NCBI GenBank assembly: GCA_047495785.1
Contig: JBLDXI010000029.1
Location: 496,001 to 560,000, forward strand
DNA: 64,000 nt
From: Lepidodermella squamata
Taxonomy: Eukaryota > Gastrotricha
Direction: 5' to 3'
The position numbers were made by a program, and so were the translations under genes. The notes under the pieces are model-generated. The model searched no databases, was not told where the DNA came from, and saw nothing but the letters and a program-made list of their open reading frames with translations. Below, one piece after another: positions 35,504-44,959 of this stretch (its first letter is position 1; each line of letters begins with the position of its first letter).

Positions 35504-36010
35504 GTAGAGTCAATTATCTACATGCCGATGAAATCCACGGCCTACAAGTTGACGCGCATCGCGGCCTCGCAATTCGAAGTGTTCACGTACTGCGATTGCA
35601 ACGTTCGACCACGTCGAACCGCTGCTGCTTTTCCAGCCTTGACTCCCGACCGTTCTATGCCGTCCCATCGCGTCCGATGTCGCGAATTGACGCTGCGCCA
35701 CCGACCATTGAATCATATATATCCGCGAAAAAACTACGGTTCGAATCCTCTCGATCGTTTCACTGGCTAATCTTGAACACTACACCAACATTTACGATTC
35801 AGGAAATTTCGAATTCGATGCTCTGGAATGGAATCAAGACTGCGATTCAGCATCATCTACTAGTCTTGATCAGCCAAGGATTTTCGATCCTATTTCATCT
35901 ATCTCTGATATGGCCTGTGAATGCTGTCTTTCAAAGTGCGAGCCATCAATTTTCCTTGACAACGACCAGCTCGCTAGCAGCTATAAATTTTTATTTTCAC
36001 GCTAACACCC
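35504..36010 (+). repeat. Repeat A, copy 1 (envelope-like decayed coding sequence)
   Basis: About 500 bp repeat directly at 36661-37168 (offset about 1157 bp). The first 280 bp are nearly identical, while the second half has small indels and substitutions. One frame resembles a Cys-containing extracellular protein, but frames are broken. The relation to an envelope gene is inferred from the stem and membrane-anchor sequence that follows copy 2. Confidence 0.75.
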
Positions 36011-36063
36011 TTCTCAACATTTTACGGAATATAATCTAGCTACATCTGCTTCAATCGTTGGAC

Positions 36064-36415
36064 ATGATTTATGGAAGAGCATCCTAAATGATAACACCAC
36101 GCTCCTTATCCGCCACGACGATTTATGGTCGTCCCTTTGCCACTCAATTATTTTTACTGAAAGTGATTACCTGTTGGATGATGGCCACGATGATAGCCCT
36201 AACCTCATTATGTCTGGCCTGGAAGAAAGTTTCTGGTATGGCCCAACGGCACATCCTACCAACACCGAAGGCCAATATAACTACATCCAACATTTATTTT
36301 ACGATTTGTTAAAAAACTTTAATGGTGTCAACGTAAACCTGCGGCACATATTCTACCTTTTACTTCGGGCAGGTCGTAGGGCCTCAGTAGATATGCAGAA
36401 CACCGTGCCTCCACC
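36064..36415 (+). pseudogene. Unidentified protein module, copy 1
   Basis: The open frame contains HDLWKSIL, EGQYNYIQHLFYDLLKNF and LLRAGRR. Related segments occur at about 38990-39320 and 39790-40050. The shared signature is a Trp/Leu-rich start, then Y-x2-I-x3-x-F-Y/H-D-L/F-L-K-N-F. I do not recognise the family; location suggests a retroelement protein, perhaps the N-terminal part of an envelope-like gene. Confidence 0.45.
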
Positions 36416-36660
36416 CGATCAACGCGCTAAGAAAATTCCATGGGCATCAGTCATCGATGTTCTTTTACAATTAACGCCGGATTCATGGGCGATGGGAAAC
36501 CATCCTTTTTGGGCAGCTAGCTATCCCCTGACGCTAAACGACGATATTAGCGGAACGCTTGGCGGAACGATATAGGGATACGATTCAAGATAGAATGATT
36601 GCAGCCCTCTATCGAGTACTGGTAGCCCTCGACGTACCGGAAATACCGATGGTTATCAGG

Positions 36661-37168
36661 AGGATTAGTTGAGTAAACATGCCGATGAAATCCACGGCCT
36701 ACAAGTTGACGCGCATCGCGGCCTCGCAATTCGAAGTGTTCACGTACTGCGATTGCAACGTTCGACCACGTCGAACCGCTGCTGCTTTTCCAGCCTTGAC
36801 TCCCGACCGTTCTATGCCGTCCCATCGCGTCCGATGTCGCGAATTGACGCTGCGCCACCGACCATTGAATCATATATATCCGCGAAAAAACTACGGTTCG
36901 AATCCTCTCGATCGTTTCACTGGCTCATCTTGACCACTACACCAACATTTATGATTCAGTAAATTTCGAATTCGATGCTTTGGAATGGAATTTTCAAGAC
37001 TGCGATTCAGCTTCTTCTACCAGTCTTGATCAGCCAGGGATTTTCGATCCTATTACATCTATCTCTGAGCGGCCTGTGAATGCTGTCTTTCGAAGTGCGA
37101 ACCACCAATTTTCCTTGACAACGACCAGCTCGCTAGCAGCTATACATTTTGATATTTCACGCTAACAC
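36661..37168 (+). repeat. Repeat A, copy 2
   Basis: This is the second direct copy of 35504-36010. It is followed immediately by the stem-like sequence at 37185, whereas copy 1 is followed by the unidentified module. Confidence 0.75.
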
Positions 37169-37184
37169 CCTGCACCCTGCATCC

Positions 37185-37387
37185 CAATTTTTTGTCTACT
37201 GTATTCCATCTTCGCCGGAGGCCTACGAACTGAGCCACTTATTTCATATCGACTGCGACATTAGTGCGCCCTCAAATAATGTAACAAGCGACGTGCTCTG
37301 CGGTCGTGCTCTCCGTCATCGCCATCGTTACTGTTGCGCTTCTAGCTTTCAAAATCCAGAAAATAACTCGCTGGCTCCAAAATTTCC
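37185..37387 (+). pseudogene. Envelope-like stem and membrane segment, copy 1
   Basis: The frame encodes VYCIPSSPEAYELSHLF and a Cys-containing segment, followed after a frameshift by a hydrophobic stretch (SVIAIVTVALLAF) and a basic tail. This order, extracellular stem then membrane anchor then tail, is typical of the end of a retroelement envelope protein. The frameshift marks it as non-functional. A direct copy lies at 38015-38217. Confidence 0.5.
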
Positions 37388-37407
37388 GTAGGCCAACAAA
37401 TTTTGCA

Positions 37408-37542
37408 GAAGGAGAATTCGATGCGCATCAATTTAGTGAGCAGTTTAAAGAAATTGAGGAGTTCCATTAGCAAAAGAATGCTTAAAATTCTTCAACTTCT
37501 TGAAACTGCTCATTAAATTGATACGCATCGAATTCTCCTTCT
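37408..37542. repeat. Inverted repeat of about 55 bp with 24-bp spacer
   Basis: Positions 37408-37462 are inverted at 37487-37542 with several mismatches. Both arms encode, on opposite strands, the same acidic tail ending in EEF. So two diverged envelope-tail sequences lie tail to tail, rather than one simple hairpin. Confidence 0.7.
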
Positions 37543-37599
37543 GGCCATCCTGATTTCGATCTGAAAATATGAACGACCGATGATTGATTCTTGAATGAC

Positions 37600-37927
37600 C
37601 TGCATAACACCTTCAGCTGAAGCCTACGAAAGGTGCCGCTTGTTGCATGTCGACTGCAACATTTGTCCGCCGTCAACAACCACCTCTATCATTACTTCTC
37701 CAAGCCCGTTGCCGCCTTCTCCTGCTGAGACGGGAATATCGAAGCTGGAAATGGGTCTCCTCTCAGCTGGGATCGTGGCAGCAGTGATCATTGTTATCAT
37801 TATTTCCACTGTTTTAATTATGTTTATTCGCCGACGAAGGCGTTATTCCCGAATTGAGCAAAGCCCCCCGCTATGCTTGTTCGCCTCTAACGAAGAGGCC
37901 GAGGGAAATGCCGAAGTTACGGCATAA
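37600..37927 (+). pseudogene. Envelope-like stem, membrane anchor and tail, second subtype
   Basis: The frame encodes EAYERCRLLHVDCNICPP, a Ser/Thr/Pro-rich stem, a hydrophobic segment of about 25 residues and a short basic then acidic tail ending at a stop at 37927. It is related to the copies at 37185 and 38015 by the CIPSS/EAYE-type stem but has a different membrane segment. Only the C-terminal end of the gene remains. Confidence 0.5.
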
Positions 37928-38014
37928 AATTGTTATTTTATTACTTTTACTTGCCATTATTATCTTGCCGAGGATGCTTTGATCAAATGCCGTCTTGAAT
38001 TAAGCCCTGCGTTC

Positions 38015-38217
38015 CAATTTGTTGTCTACTGTATTCCATCTTCGCCGGAGGCCTACGAACTGAGCCACTTGTTTCATATCGACTGCGACATTAGTGCGCC
38101 CTCAAATAATGTAACAAGCAACGGGCGCTGCGGTCGTGCTCTCCGTCATCGCCATCGTTACTGTTGCGCTTCTAGCTTACAAAATCCAGAAAATAACTCG
38201 CTGGCTCCAAAATTTCA
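38015..38217 (+). pseudogene. Envelope-like stem and membrane segment, copy 2
   Basis: This is a near-identical direct copy of 37185-37387 (offset 830 bp) with a few substitutions. It ends at the same point and runs into unrelated sequence. Confidence 0.6.
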
Positions 38218-38224
38218 TTAGTCG

Positions 38225-38400
38225 AAGTCGGCTCAGAAAATAGTTGGTTCCGAACATTTTCAGGTTATGGGCCTGCGCTTCTATGGCTGATATATTTGCT
38301 TTTACTATCAAACGTTTGGCTCATGGGAGCGAATGGCGAGTTTGGGTGGTTCAGTTCCAATATCTGATAGACACTCATGATACACAATTGCTTAGCATCA
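38225..38400 (+). pseudogene. Copia gag-like fragment related to 46677-46866
   Basis: About 150 bp (GTTGGTTCCGAACATxxTTTCAG onward) match the start of the fragment at 46677. The frame is broken by small indels here but open in the other copy. Confidence 0.5.
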
Positions 38401-38554
38401 TCTAATTTTCTCCATCTTCAATACAACTAATAAGGAAAACAAGCAAGTGCTTCTCGGAGCGTTAAATTCGTCGATTTCGGATCTGGCTAGGGAAATCAAC
38501 GTCACCCGGTCTTTACGGCAGAAAAAACCAACAGCTGAGAGTCAAAATTCAAAA

Positions 38555-38812
38555 CCGAGGAAGTAAGCAAAGAATCCATCTATATTCCAAAAGTCGACAT
38601 TGATGAAATCTCATGGTCGGAATTTGGTCTAGCAATAGCAAGCTGCGTATTGCATTTATTCATATTCTTCAAATTCTTCAAATGCACTGTACCGGCAAAT
38701 CGGACAACTATCGAATTTTCAAATTATTTTCGAACCACCAACACAACATGGCCGAATACAACACCGCCTACGAAACCACGCACGAGGTCTTGCAAGGCAA
38801 ATCGCTGATTTT
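38555..38812 (+). pseudogene. Membrane-anchor fragment of an envelope-like protein
   Basis: The frame encodes FGLAIASCVLHLFIFFKFF, a single membrane segment, followed by a Thr/Pro/Asn-rich tail to a stop near 38810. Just upstream (38455-38560) another frame encodes a heptad-like segment (SSISDLAREINVTRSL). This matches the usual coiled-coil then anchor order of fusion-protein C-termini. Confidence 0.4.
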
Positions 38813-38989
38813 GGCCTCGTTTCCATCCAATATTCTTTCCGTTCACTTCTTAGGCGCAGGGATTTTGCTGAAAAAGCAATATATGATTTTTGGTCCTCGA
38901 TCACATGTTACTTTCATATATAACAAGCGCATTCTTCTATGCAGCATAGCGAATGGAGACGTATGCGCCCAAGACAATGAGAAGTATGA

Positions 38990-39462
38990 TGTAAATCTGG
39001 CTTATCCCTTCCCTAGCGCGATTGAGATGTCAAAATGGGTCAGCCTCCTTAAAGACAACGATCCGTTCTATCAACGCACCGACAATCTGTGGTCGATTTC
39101 TCGCTATGCCATGCACTATGAAGACCAATACCTTTTCAACGACGACAAGGATTTGAACACATTTCAGATCACGCCGGGGCGTAATTTTCAATTCGACCAA
39201 GATTTTATCACTGCCTTGCGCGCCCACACCGGCCGCTATGTTTTCATTGAGTATCTGGTTCATGATTTCCTCAAAAATTTCAAGGGTCAACAACTGATCA
39301 TGCGAAACATGTTCTTCTAAGAACGTGAATTGTCTAAGCATCTAAGCATTGTAGAGGAAATTGTGAAGAATTTTATACGTCGGAAAACGTGTCCCGTTTT
39401 CATCATCGATTCGGATTCACTCTCATCTGAGGAGGTCTACGAAAAAGCGGCCTCGTTTTTAT
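38990..39462 (+). pseudogene. Unidentified protein module, copy 2
   Basis: The frame contains WVSLLKDND, DNLWSISRYAMHYEDQY and VHDFLKNFKGQQL and ends at a stop at 39320. Sequence past the stop keeps the frame open to about 39462, suggesting that a single nonsense change cut a longer ORF. It is the most intact of the three copies. Confidence 0.45.
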
Positions 39463-39789
39463 AAGCGTTCATTTTTTCACGTTGATCAAAAACGAAGAGT
39501 AATGGATCCGAACGTTTCTCGAACTCGGACAATCGCTATATCGATACAGCATTATTAGAATGAGCAGTGTGCAAACATATCCTGTTCAGCAACACCTTCA
39601 AGATCGAAATTTGACTACCATATCGCAGGACGGGAAAGGCGACTCCAAAATACTGGCGTTCAGGCAGGAGGAATTTCAACTACGACAGCCATAGCTACGG
39701 ATTTTCTTATTTTCCGAGCAACGAACATGGAGAACAAGCAAGGGACCTTTAGTGAATCTCCAAGTCCTCAGTATGCCACTCGGTAGTTC

Positions 39790-40050
39790 TTCATGAATCT
39801 GATTACTTGATTGATGAAGGATTCCAGAATCCCCTACCTTAGTACGTGTGGTCTCGAGCAAACCTTTTGGTACAGCATAACAACACCCCTTAGTTATAAC
39901 GAAGGACAATATAGTTTCATCCAACACATATTTTATGATTTGCTCAAGAACTTCCAACGGCGACAGGATAACGCTGCGGCTCATCTTTTACTTGTTACAT
40001 CGGGCAGGTCGTAGGGTAACAGTGGAGATCGAAAACACCGTGAATCTCCA
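39790..40050 (+). pseudogene. Unidentified protein module, copy 3
   Basis: The frame contains TFWYSITTP and EGQYSFIQHIFYDLLKNF, close in DNA sequence to copy 1. An HRAGRRVTVE continuation corresponds to LLRAGRRASVD in copy 1 but in a shifted frame. It runs into a copia integrase fragment. Confidence 0.45.
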
Positions 40051-40140
40051 AGTTATCGCCTAATGGATATGGTTCGAGCATTGCTTTTAATGGCCCTGTT
40101 ACCCAAGAGATTTTGGGCTGAAGCGCGAGCTACAAATTTT
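40040..40140 (+). pseudogene. Ty1/copia integrase C-terminal fragment
   Basis: About 30 codons encode RLMDMVRALLLMALLPKRFW, the conserved copia segment after the integrase core (usually MVRxxLxxxxLPxxFWAEA). Neighbouring pol sequence is missing. Confidence 0.65.
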
Positions 40141-40197
40141 TTTGAGAAATCGAATTGTCTCCGTATTCAAGTGAGAAGTTCCGTATTTCAGATTATA

Positions 40198-40313
40198 CAG
40201 GGCGTTCGCGTAATAATACTCTGGGTGAGCTAAAAATAGCTACAAAAAAGCTCTAATGAATGCAAAAAGTAGCAAAGCTATTTTTAGAAGAGTATTATTA
40301 CGCGAACACCCTG
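40198..40313. mobile_element. 116-bp MITE, mariner-type ends, TA target duplication
   Basis: The ends CAGGGCGTTCGCGTAATAAT (left) and the inverted CAGGGTGTTCGCG (right) match over about 24 bp with one mismatch. They are flanked by TA at 40196-40197 and 40314-40315. An inner inverted word (GCTAAAAATAGCT) extends the hairpin. The CAGGGTGTTC terminus is shared with the 5.7-kb element at 15574-21250. Confidence 0.85.
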
Positions 40314-40522
40314 TACCATCCACCCGATGATACAGATAACACTGCAATTTCATATAAAGCTTTGCTTAAACATTTTGAGCCGATGAATAATGTAACTAAG
40401 TCCATCTTTTGCCAATCACTAGCCAATATTCGGATGCGCATTAGCGACAAAATTCACGACTTCTATCTCGAGCATCAAGACCGTTTTTTTACGCCTCAGT
40501 ACCACGAAAATTCGCGACTGAA

Positions 40523-40963
40523 TTGCGTATAAACCGCCTAATTTTGAGTATCTTAACAATTACTACACTTTCATCCAAAGCGAAAAGCATGCTTGTGATG
40601 CTAGAAACTGAAATGGTAACACTAGGCAGCGAAATAAATGCCACGCGGTTGCAAATGAGTGACCTAAATCGCATATCTTCAGGCATCGTCTCCGATGCAG
40701 ACAATTTTATTACCAACTTCTATCAACCAAGTGTCGACACGATAGCATTAATTGCGTTTTCATTCTCTATCGCTTCTTTAGTAATGAATTTATGTTTCGG
40801 TACGCAGCAAGTTGTTCGTAATATTATTCCTTCTGATAATTTTGAGATGTTGGCAACAGAAATAAGCCAGCCAATAACGCCAGCCAATAACGCTATGCAG
40901 CTAAACATAGAACCAACAATTTCTACATTATTTCAGCCCCCCGCCCCCACGCTCCTCCGCTAA
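40523..40963 (+). pseudogene. Envelope-like C-terminal fragment
   Basis: An open frame of 146 codons holds a possible coiled coil (about residues 20-60), a hydrophobic segment (TIALIAFSFSIASLVMNLCF) and a tail rich in Pro, Thr and Asn. The arrangement resembles the transmembrane subunit end of a retroelement envelope. The open start is not an ATG, and upstream parts are missing. Confidence 0.4.
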
Positions 40964-42686
40964 TACCTTCTTTACCCTCACCCAGCAATCTCCAGGCCAA
41001 ATTCATAGGCCATTTTTCACAGCTAAAGCTCATTTTTAGCGAATGACAATACAGCATGATTTTATATATTTGAAGTGATACATTTCCGAAATCCCATTAT
41101 ATTGAGAAAACGACTAAATCTGTACCTATCTGTACCAAAATCAAATAATTTCATGAGATTTAAATCGCGCCGCAATTTTTTAATCGCGAAAAAAATCTGT
41201 TTTATGAAAATGATTTGCTGCTTAATTTGCCAAGTTGTTGTGTTCATCGCATTCGGTACGAATCTCAGTTCAGTTATAACTCACACCTACTGAAGGAAGC
41301 ATCGTAGAAATAAAAGGGCAGACCAGAATGAGAATGGCAATAAAAAGACTAGTAACAGAATAACATGTTCGCTAAGGCCAAAGGTCAAACTTGCCAAACG
41401 TGTAACGAAAGTTAGCTGGACTAATTACTACAGCAACAATCAGCAACCATATTCAATTGAGATCGAACGATGATTGATGATCGATTGATAAAATCCACGG
41501 ATATTTCAACGGCAAATATTGTTGCAGATAACTGCAGCAGTTAGAGCAAATTGAAAATGTCTCTGATCCAGAGGTTGTGAGCTGCTGAAATTGAACAATG
41601 CACAGTTCAAGTTCGAATTATGTTCAAGTCTTTCACGAAAATTACCTCGTATGTTCAATTTTCCAAGAGTGCTATTCCTTGGTTGCCACTCATTTTAGTA
41701 GCCATCGATCAGCACCATTCGAGATATTTTTGTAGGAGCAGAATGGCAGAATTGAGAAGTCATACTGGGACTGACAGACGTAATCCATTGGACGGAAAGA
41801 AGAAGGTAAAACATGTGTTAATCCATCTTTCAAAGCCTGTGAGCTGCTGTAAGAAAAATTGTCAGGATAAAATCAGCATGAATGCAAATAATGCGACTTA
41901 CAAGCATGTCAAAGCTCGGCGAGAAAATTCCGGGCAGCTATGCACTTCGCAATCAATAAATAAAACAGATTGCATCCGCCGTCCACGCAAATCGTTCAAA
42001 GTTAGGTTAACATCTAAAATTGAGGAAAAAAATGCAATGAATTCTTTTCATTAGTATTTTGAGAATTAGGTATAGCGTTTATCGCCAAAATTGAGCTAAG
42101 GCAACATATAAACACAACAGTTCAACAGTTTAAACAGATAAACAAAGTATCCATGTAGTAGTTTATTGATAAAACAATGTATCAGGCCTATAGACCCAAG
42201 TAAAATACGCGATGGATAAAATTTATTTCAGCCAGCTATCGGCAGATTGAAAAAGACCATTCTCTGACATTTCAAGGCATCGGCACATGCCCGTTTACCT
42301 ACATTTTCAAATTACGTGGAAAAGATATTGGCATCACTATCCGTCGTTAAATAATCTCAATGGTCAACTTTTATCTGGATTAAAGATATAAATTAACCGA
42401 AACTTGAGCGTAGCTTCAGCTTTAGATGGTAAACAAGCCGAATTCAATAGCAGGAGCAGTAAGAGATAGAATTCATTCCTTTTGTTGTATATTGTATGAA
42501 TCAAAGCATTTTGCTCCCAATAAAGATGTCTAAATAATAGATTGCAGTGGTGTTTTACAGCAACTCAGCGACTAATCAAGAACGATCACTGCTAAAAGTT
42601 ACATACAGATGCAAATCTGCCAAGGCTGCAGGACTGAATCCGCCAGTAAGGGAGGCGGATGCCATAAGGTCATTTTTCGTTGATCG
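40964..42686. other. Spacer between decayed retroelements
   Basis: An ATG-initiated frame of 144 codons at 41620-42054 is basic and Cys-containing but has no recognised domain. The rest is AT-rich without supported features. Confidence 0.3.
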
Positions 42687-43290
42687 TTGATCGCGCGATT
42701 TATGAGAAACGGCCGACCGAGCGACGATCCGGAGGCCAAAGCAGCGCTGGCAGATCTAGCCGGGCTAAAACCATCTGAAATTGAGGCTAGTTTGCAAATT
42801 AGATCAGCCTATCAGCAACCGAACGAGTCAGTGCGCGACTTTTACAGAGGAATCAGGCGCCTGCTAAGCCAATTCATGGCTCCAACCGCGGAGGGCTACG
42901 ACCGACAGCTCAAAAGAGAGTTCACGGCAGGCTTGCGAACACATCTGCGCGAAGCCTTACATCGCGGGGCACGACCGATGCCGTAAGCACAGATGTACTC
43001 AAACGATCAGTCGAAGAAGACCGCATCACAATCGCGAGGGTGCAACTGTAAACGCATGGACGTTCGAGCTGCTCTCGACCAGCTTAGCCGGCGGTTAGAC
43101 GAGGTATGTGACCACGTCAATAGCGTCGGCGAAATGGTCGCAAATCTTCGCGCCGGAGTAAGGGGAGACCGCGGCGGAGATAGGTACGAACAGCAAAGGT
43201 ATGATAATACAAACAAGAATAATCCTAGCGACTGATGTTTCTACCGCCAAAACCCGGGACATCTCAAGCAATGTGACTAACAAAATTGTC
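42687..43290 (+). pseudogene. Ty3/gypsy-type gag remnant with damaged zinc knuckle
   Basis: The frame to 42986 encodes a gag-like helical region (ESVRDFYRGIRRLL, then a LKREFTAGLR segment). A second frame (about 43007-43235) is charged and ends in a stop immediately before a knuckle-like CFYRQNPGHLKQC. That motif fits CX2CX4HX4C except that the second cysteine is arginine. Pol sequence should follow but is absent; the envelope-like ORF starts within 30 bp. Confidence 0.6.
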
Positions 43291-43307
43291 GCGCAACAAC
43301 ACGACCA

Positions 43308-44959
43308 ATGAAAGCCGAGGAATCTGCACTGGAAACAATCGACGGGAAGTTTTCGATTCTCAGCCGCCAAACAGACACATTGGCGGGCGAACTGAAACGG
43401 TTTGAGGACGACATGCTAGCGGTCGTTAATGGCATTCGCGACCAGGGCGCGGAATCAGCCAAGCGTGACGCGCAGATGGTCGAGACATTATTCCGCATCA
43501 CCGAGCGAGCACTGCAACTCATCCGGTTCCAAAATCTCGGATTCATTGAAAAAGCGGCGAGGAGTTCAGCCTTAAGTCTGTCTGATCTCGAAATAAAAAC
43601 TAGGGAAGGAATCATCGACCATGTCATGACGCTGCAAGGGCCCAAAGTAGCAACATCAAATCTACTTTTAGACGGTGTTACATTGTTGGTGAAACCAACC
43701 ATAGTATTTCAATCGGACGGACTAGGAGTCGACGCCGAGCTCCAAGCGTTACTCTCTGCAAAAATTCCAATAATACAACAGGAATGCAGAATTTTCACAC
43801 TAGATTTCATGGCACTGCAAACGAACCAGTCCTGTCTGTCGTCGCCTAGATCAATCTATCAGGACATGGTAATCCTAGAGTGCCCAGAAATGGATTTATC
43901 ACTAATTCCAAGGACAAGTCTTCAGAGATGTCAGACCATAAAAGCAAACACATTGGTCTGCCCCACTGCTTTCAGCGCCATCAAGCTGAAACCAATGTGG
44001 CTGAACGACATCGATCCAACGGGCGACCGAATTGAGGTCGATACGCTTTCTCATCGCTCCGTCGATGATGAATGGTGCCGATCGATGCTCGACCTCGTTT
44101 ACATAGCGGACCACAAAGTGCTCGTAACAAGAAACACGAAGGCGACGAGCATGTGGGCAAGCGATAACACTTTCATAACCGACAGCAAGGGCATCGTTGT
44201 TCGAACATAGCGAGCCAAGATCAATACTTGGTAACATTATTGATTAGTGATTCATCCCGTGTATCCCAGAGATATGTTTGCTGTGGAGGTTACTTAGAGT
44301 GTAACCATGTCATTCTAAGTTTCTAGGCTACAAGTACTATTTAAGCCATGTGAAATATATTGAAAGTACCCTTAATAAAGTATCCCTTGTGTGAAACTTG
44401 CAATTTTATCATCGTAAATCTCAAAGCAGGCACTATCATTACTCTGCGCTGCGGCGATTACCTAGAAACGGCAAACTCGAAAGTGAAATCGCCACTTTCA
44501 TGCAAACGGGACATCGACCGAATGAGGGCAGAAGTAATAATGGTAACACAGGACGAATCGATCGCCATCACAACGATGGATCGTTCGGAAATCCCTGATC
44601 AGAGTCAAAAATTCGACCAGATAGCCGAACGACTCGCCAAGAAGCAATGGGCGAGAGATTTCGATGAGTCCAAGGAGCAATTGCGGAACTTGACCAGCGA
44701 AATGAAGCGCATAAGAGACAAAATCAGCCTGCAAAACGGCAGAAATGCAGCAGAGTTGCACAAAGTCCGGCAGCAAACCGAGGAAGAAAGCTGGTGGAGT
44801 AGATTTTGGACGGCGTTGACAGCTGGTTTTACGATTATCGTAACTCTGGTGGTCATCAGCCTGATAATACAGTTAATAATAAGCAAACTTCATCCTCGCG
44901 ACGTACGAACTTCAGTTGTCAGCTTATTCCGACCAGGCTCGTACCGTGGCCATCGATGA
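43308..44959 (+). pseudogene. Envelope-like ORF of an LTR retroelement, split by a solo LTR
   Basis: Two open frames (43308 to the LTR at 44198, and 44412-44959) appear to be one envelope-type gene interrupted by an LTR. The first part is Cys-containing with a long helical start. The second contains a coiled coil and a strong membrane anchor (TAGFTIIVTLVVISLIIQLI) followed by a basic tail. This is the arrangement of class I fusion glycoproteins in errantivirus-like elements. The frames on the two sides of the LTR are in register. The gene is broken by the insertion and lacks an upstream pol. The family assignment rests on architecture only. Confidence 0.55.
44198..44411 (+). mobile_element. 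Solo LTR, 214 bp, with 4-bp TCGT target duplication
   Basis: It starts TGTTCGAA and ends TTTTATCA, and TCGT lies directly on both sides (44194-44197 and 44412-44415). It contains an AATAAA near its 3' end. It is homologous to the sequence at 30539-30742. A 4-bp duplication fits Ty3/gypsy and errantivirus integrases. Confidence 0.8.

Noticed and set aside
35740-35765. GGTTCGAATCC word resembling a tRNA T-arm (also at the second copy near 36897)
   Set aside because: Flanking bases do not form a T-stem and no acceptor, D or anticodon arms can be drawn around it. It lies within a decayed coding repeat.
41620-42054. 144-codon ATG ORF considered as a gene
   Set aside because: It shows no domain, lies in AT-rich spacer between retroelement remnants and has no supporting splice or polyadenylation context; it is left within the spacer entry.
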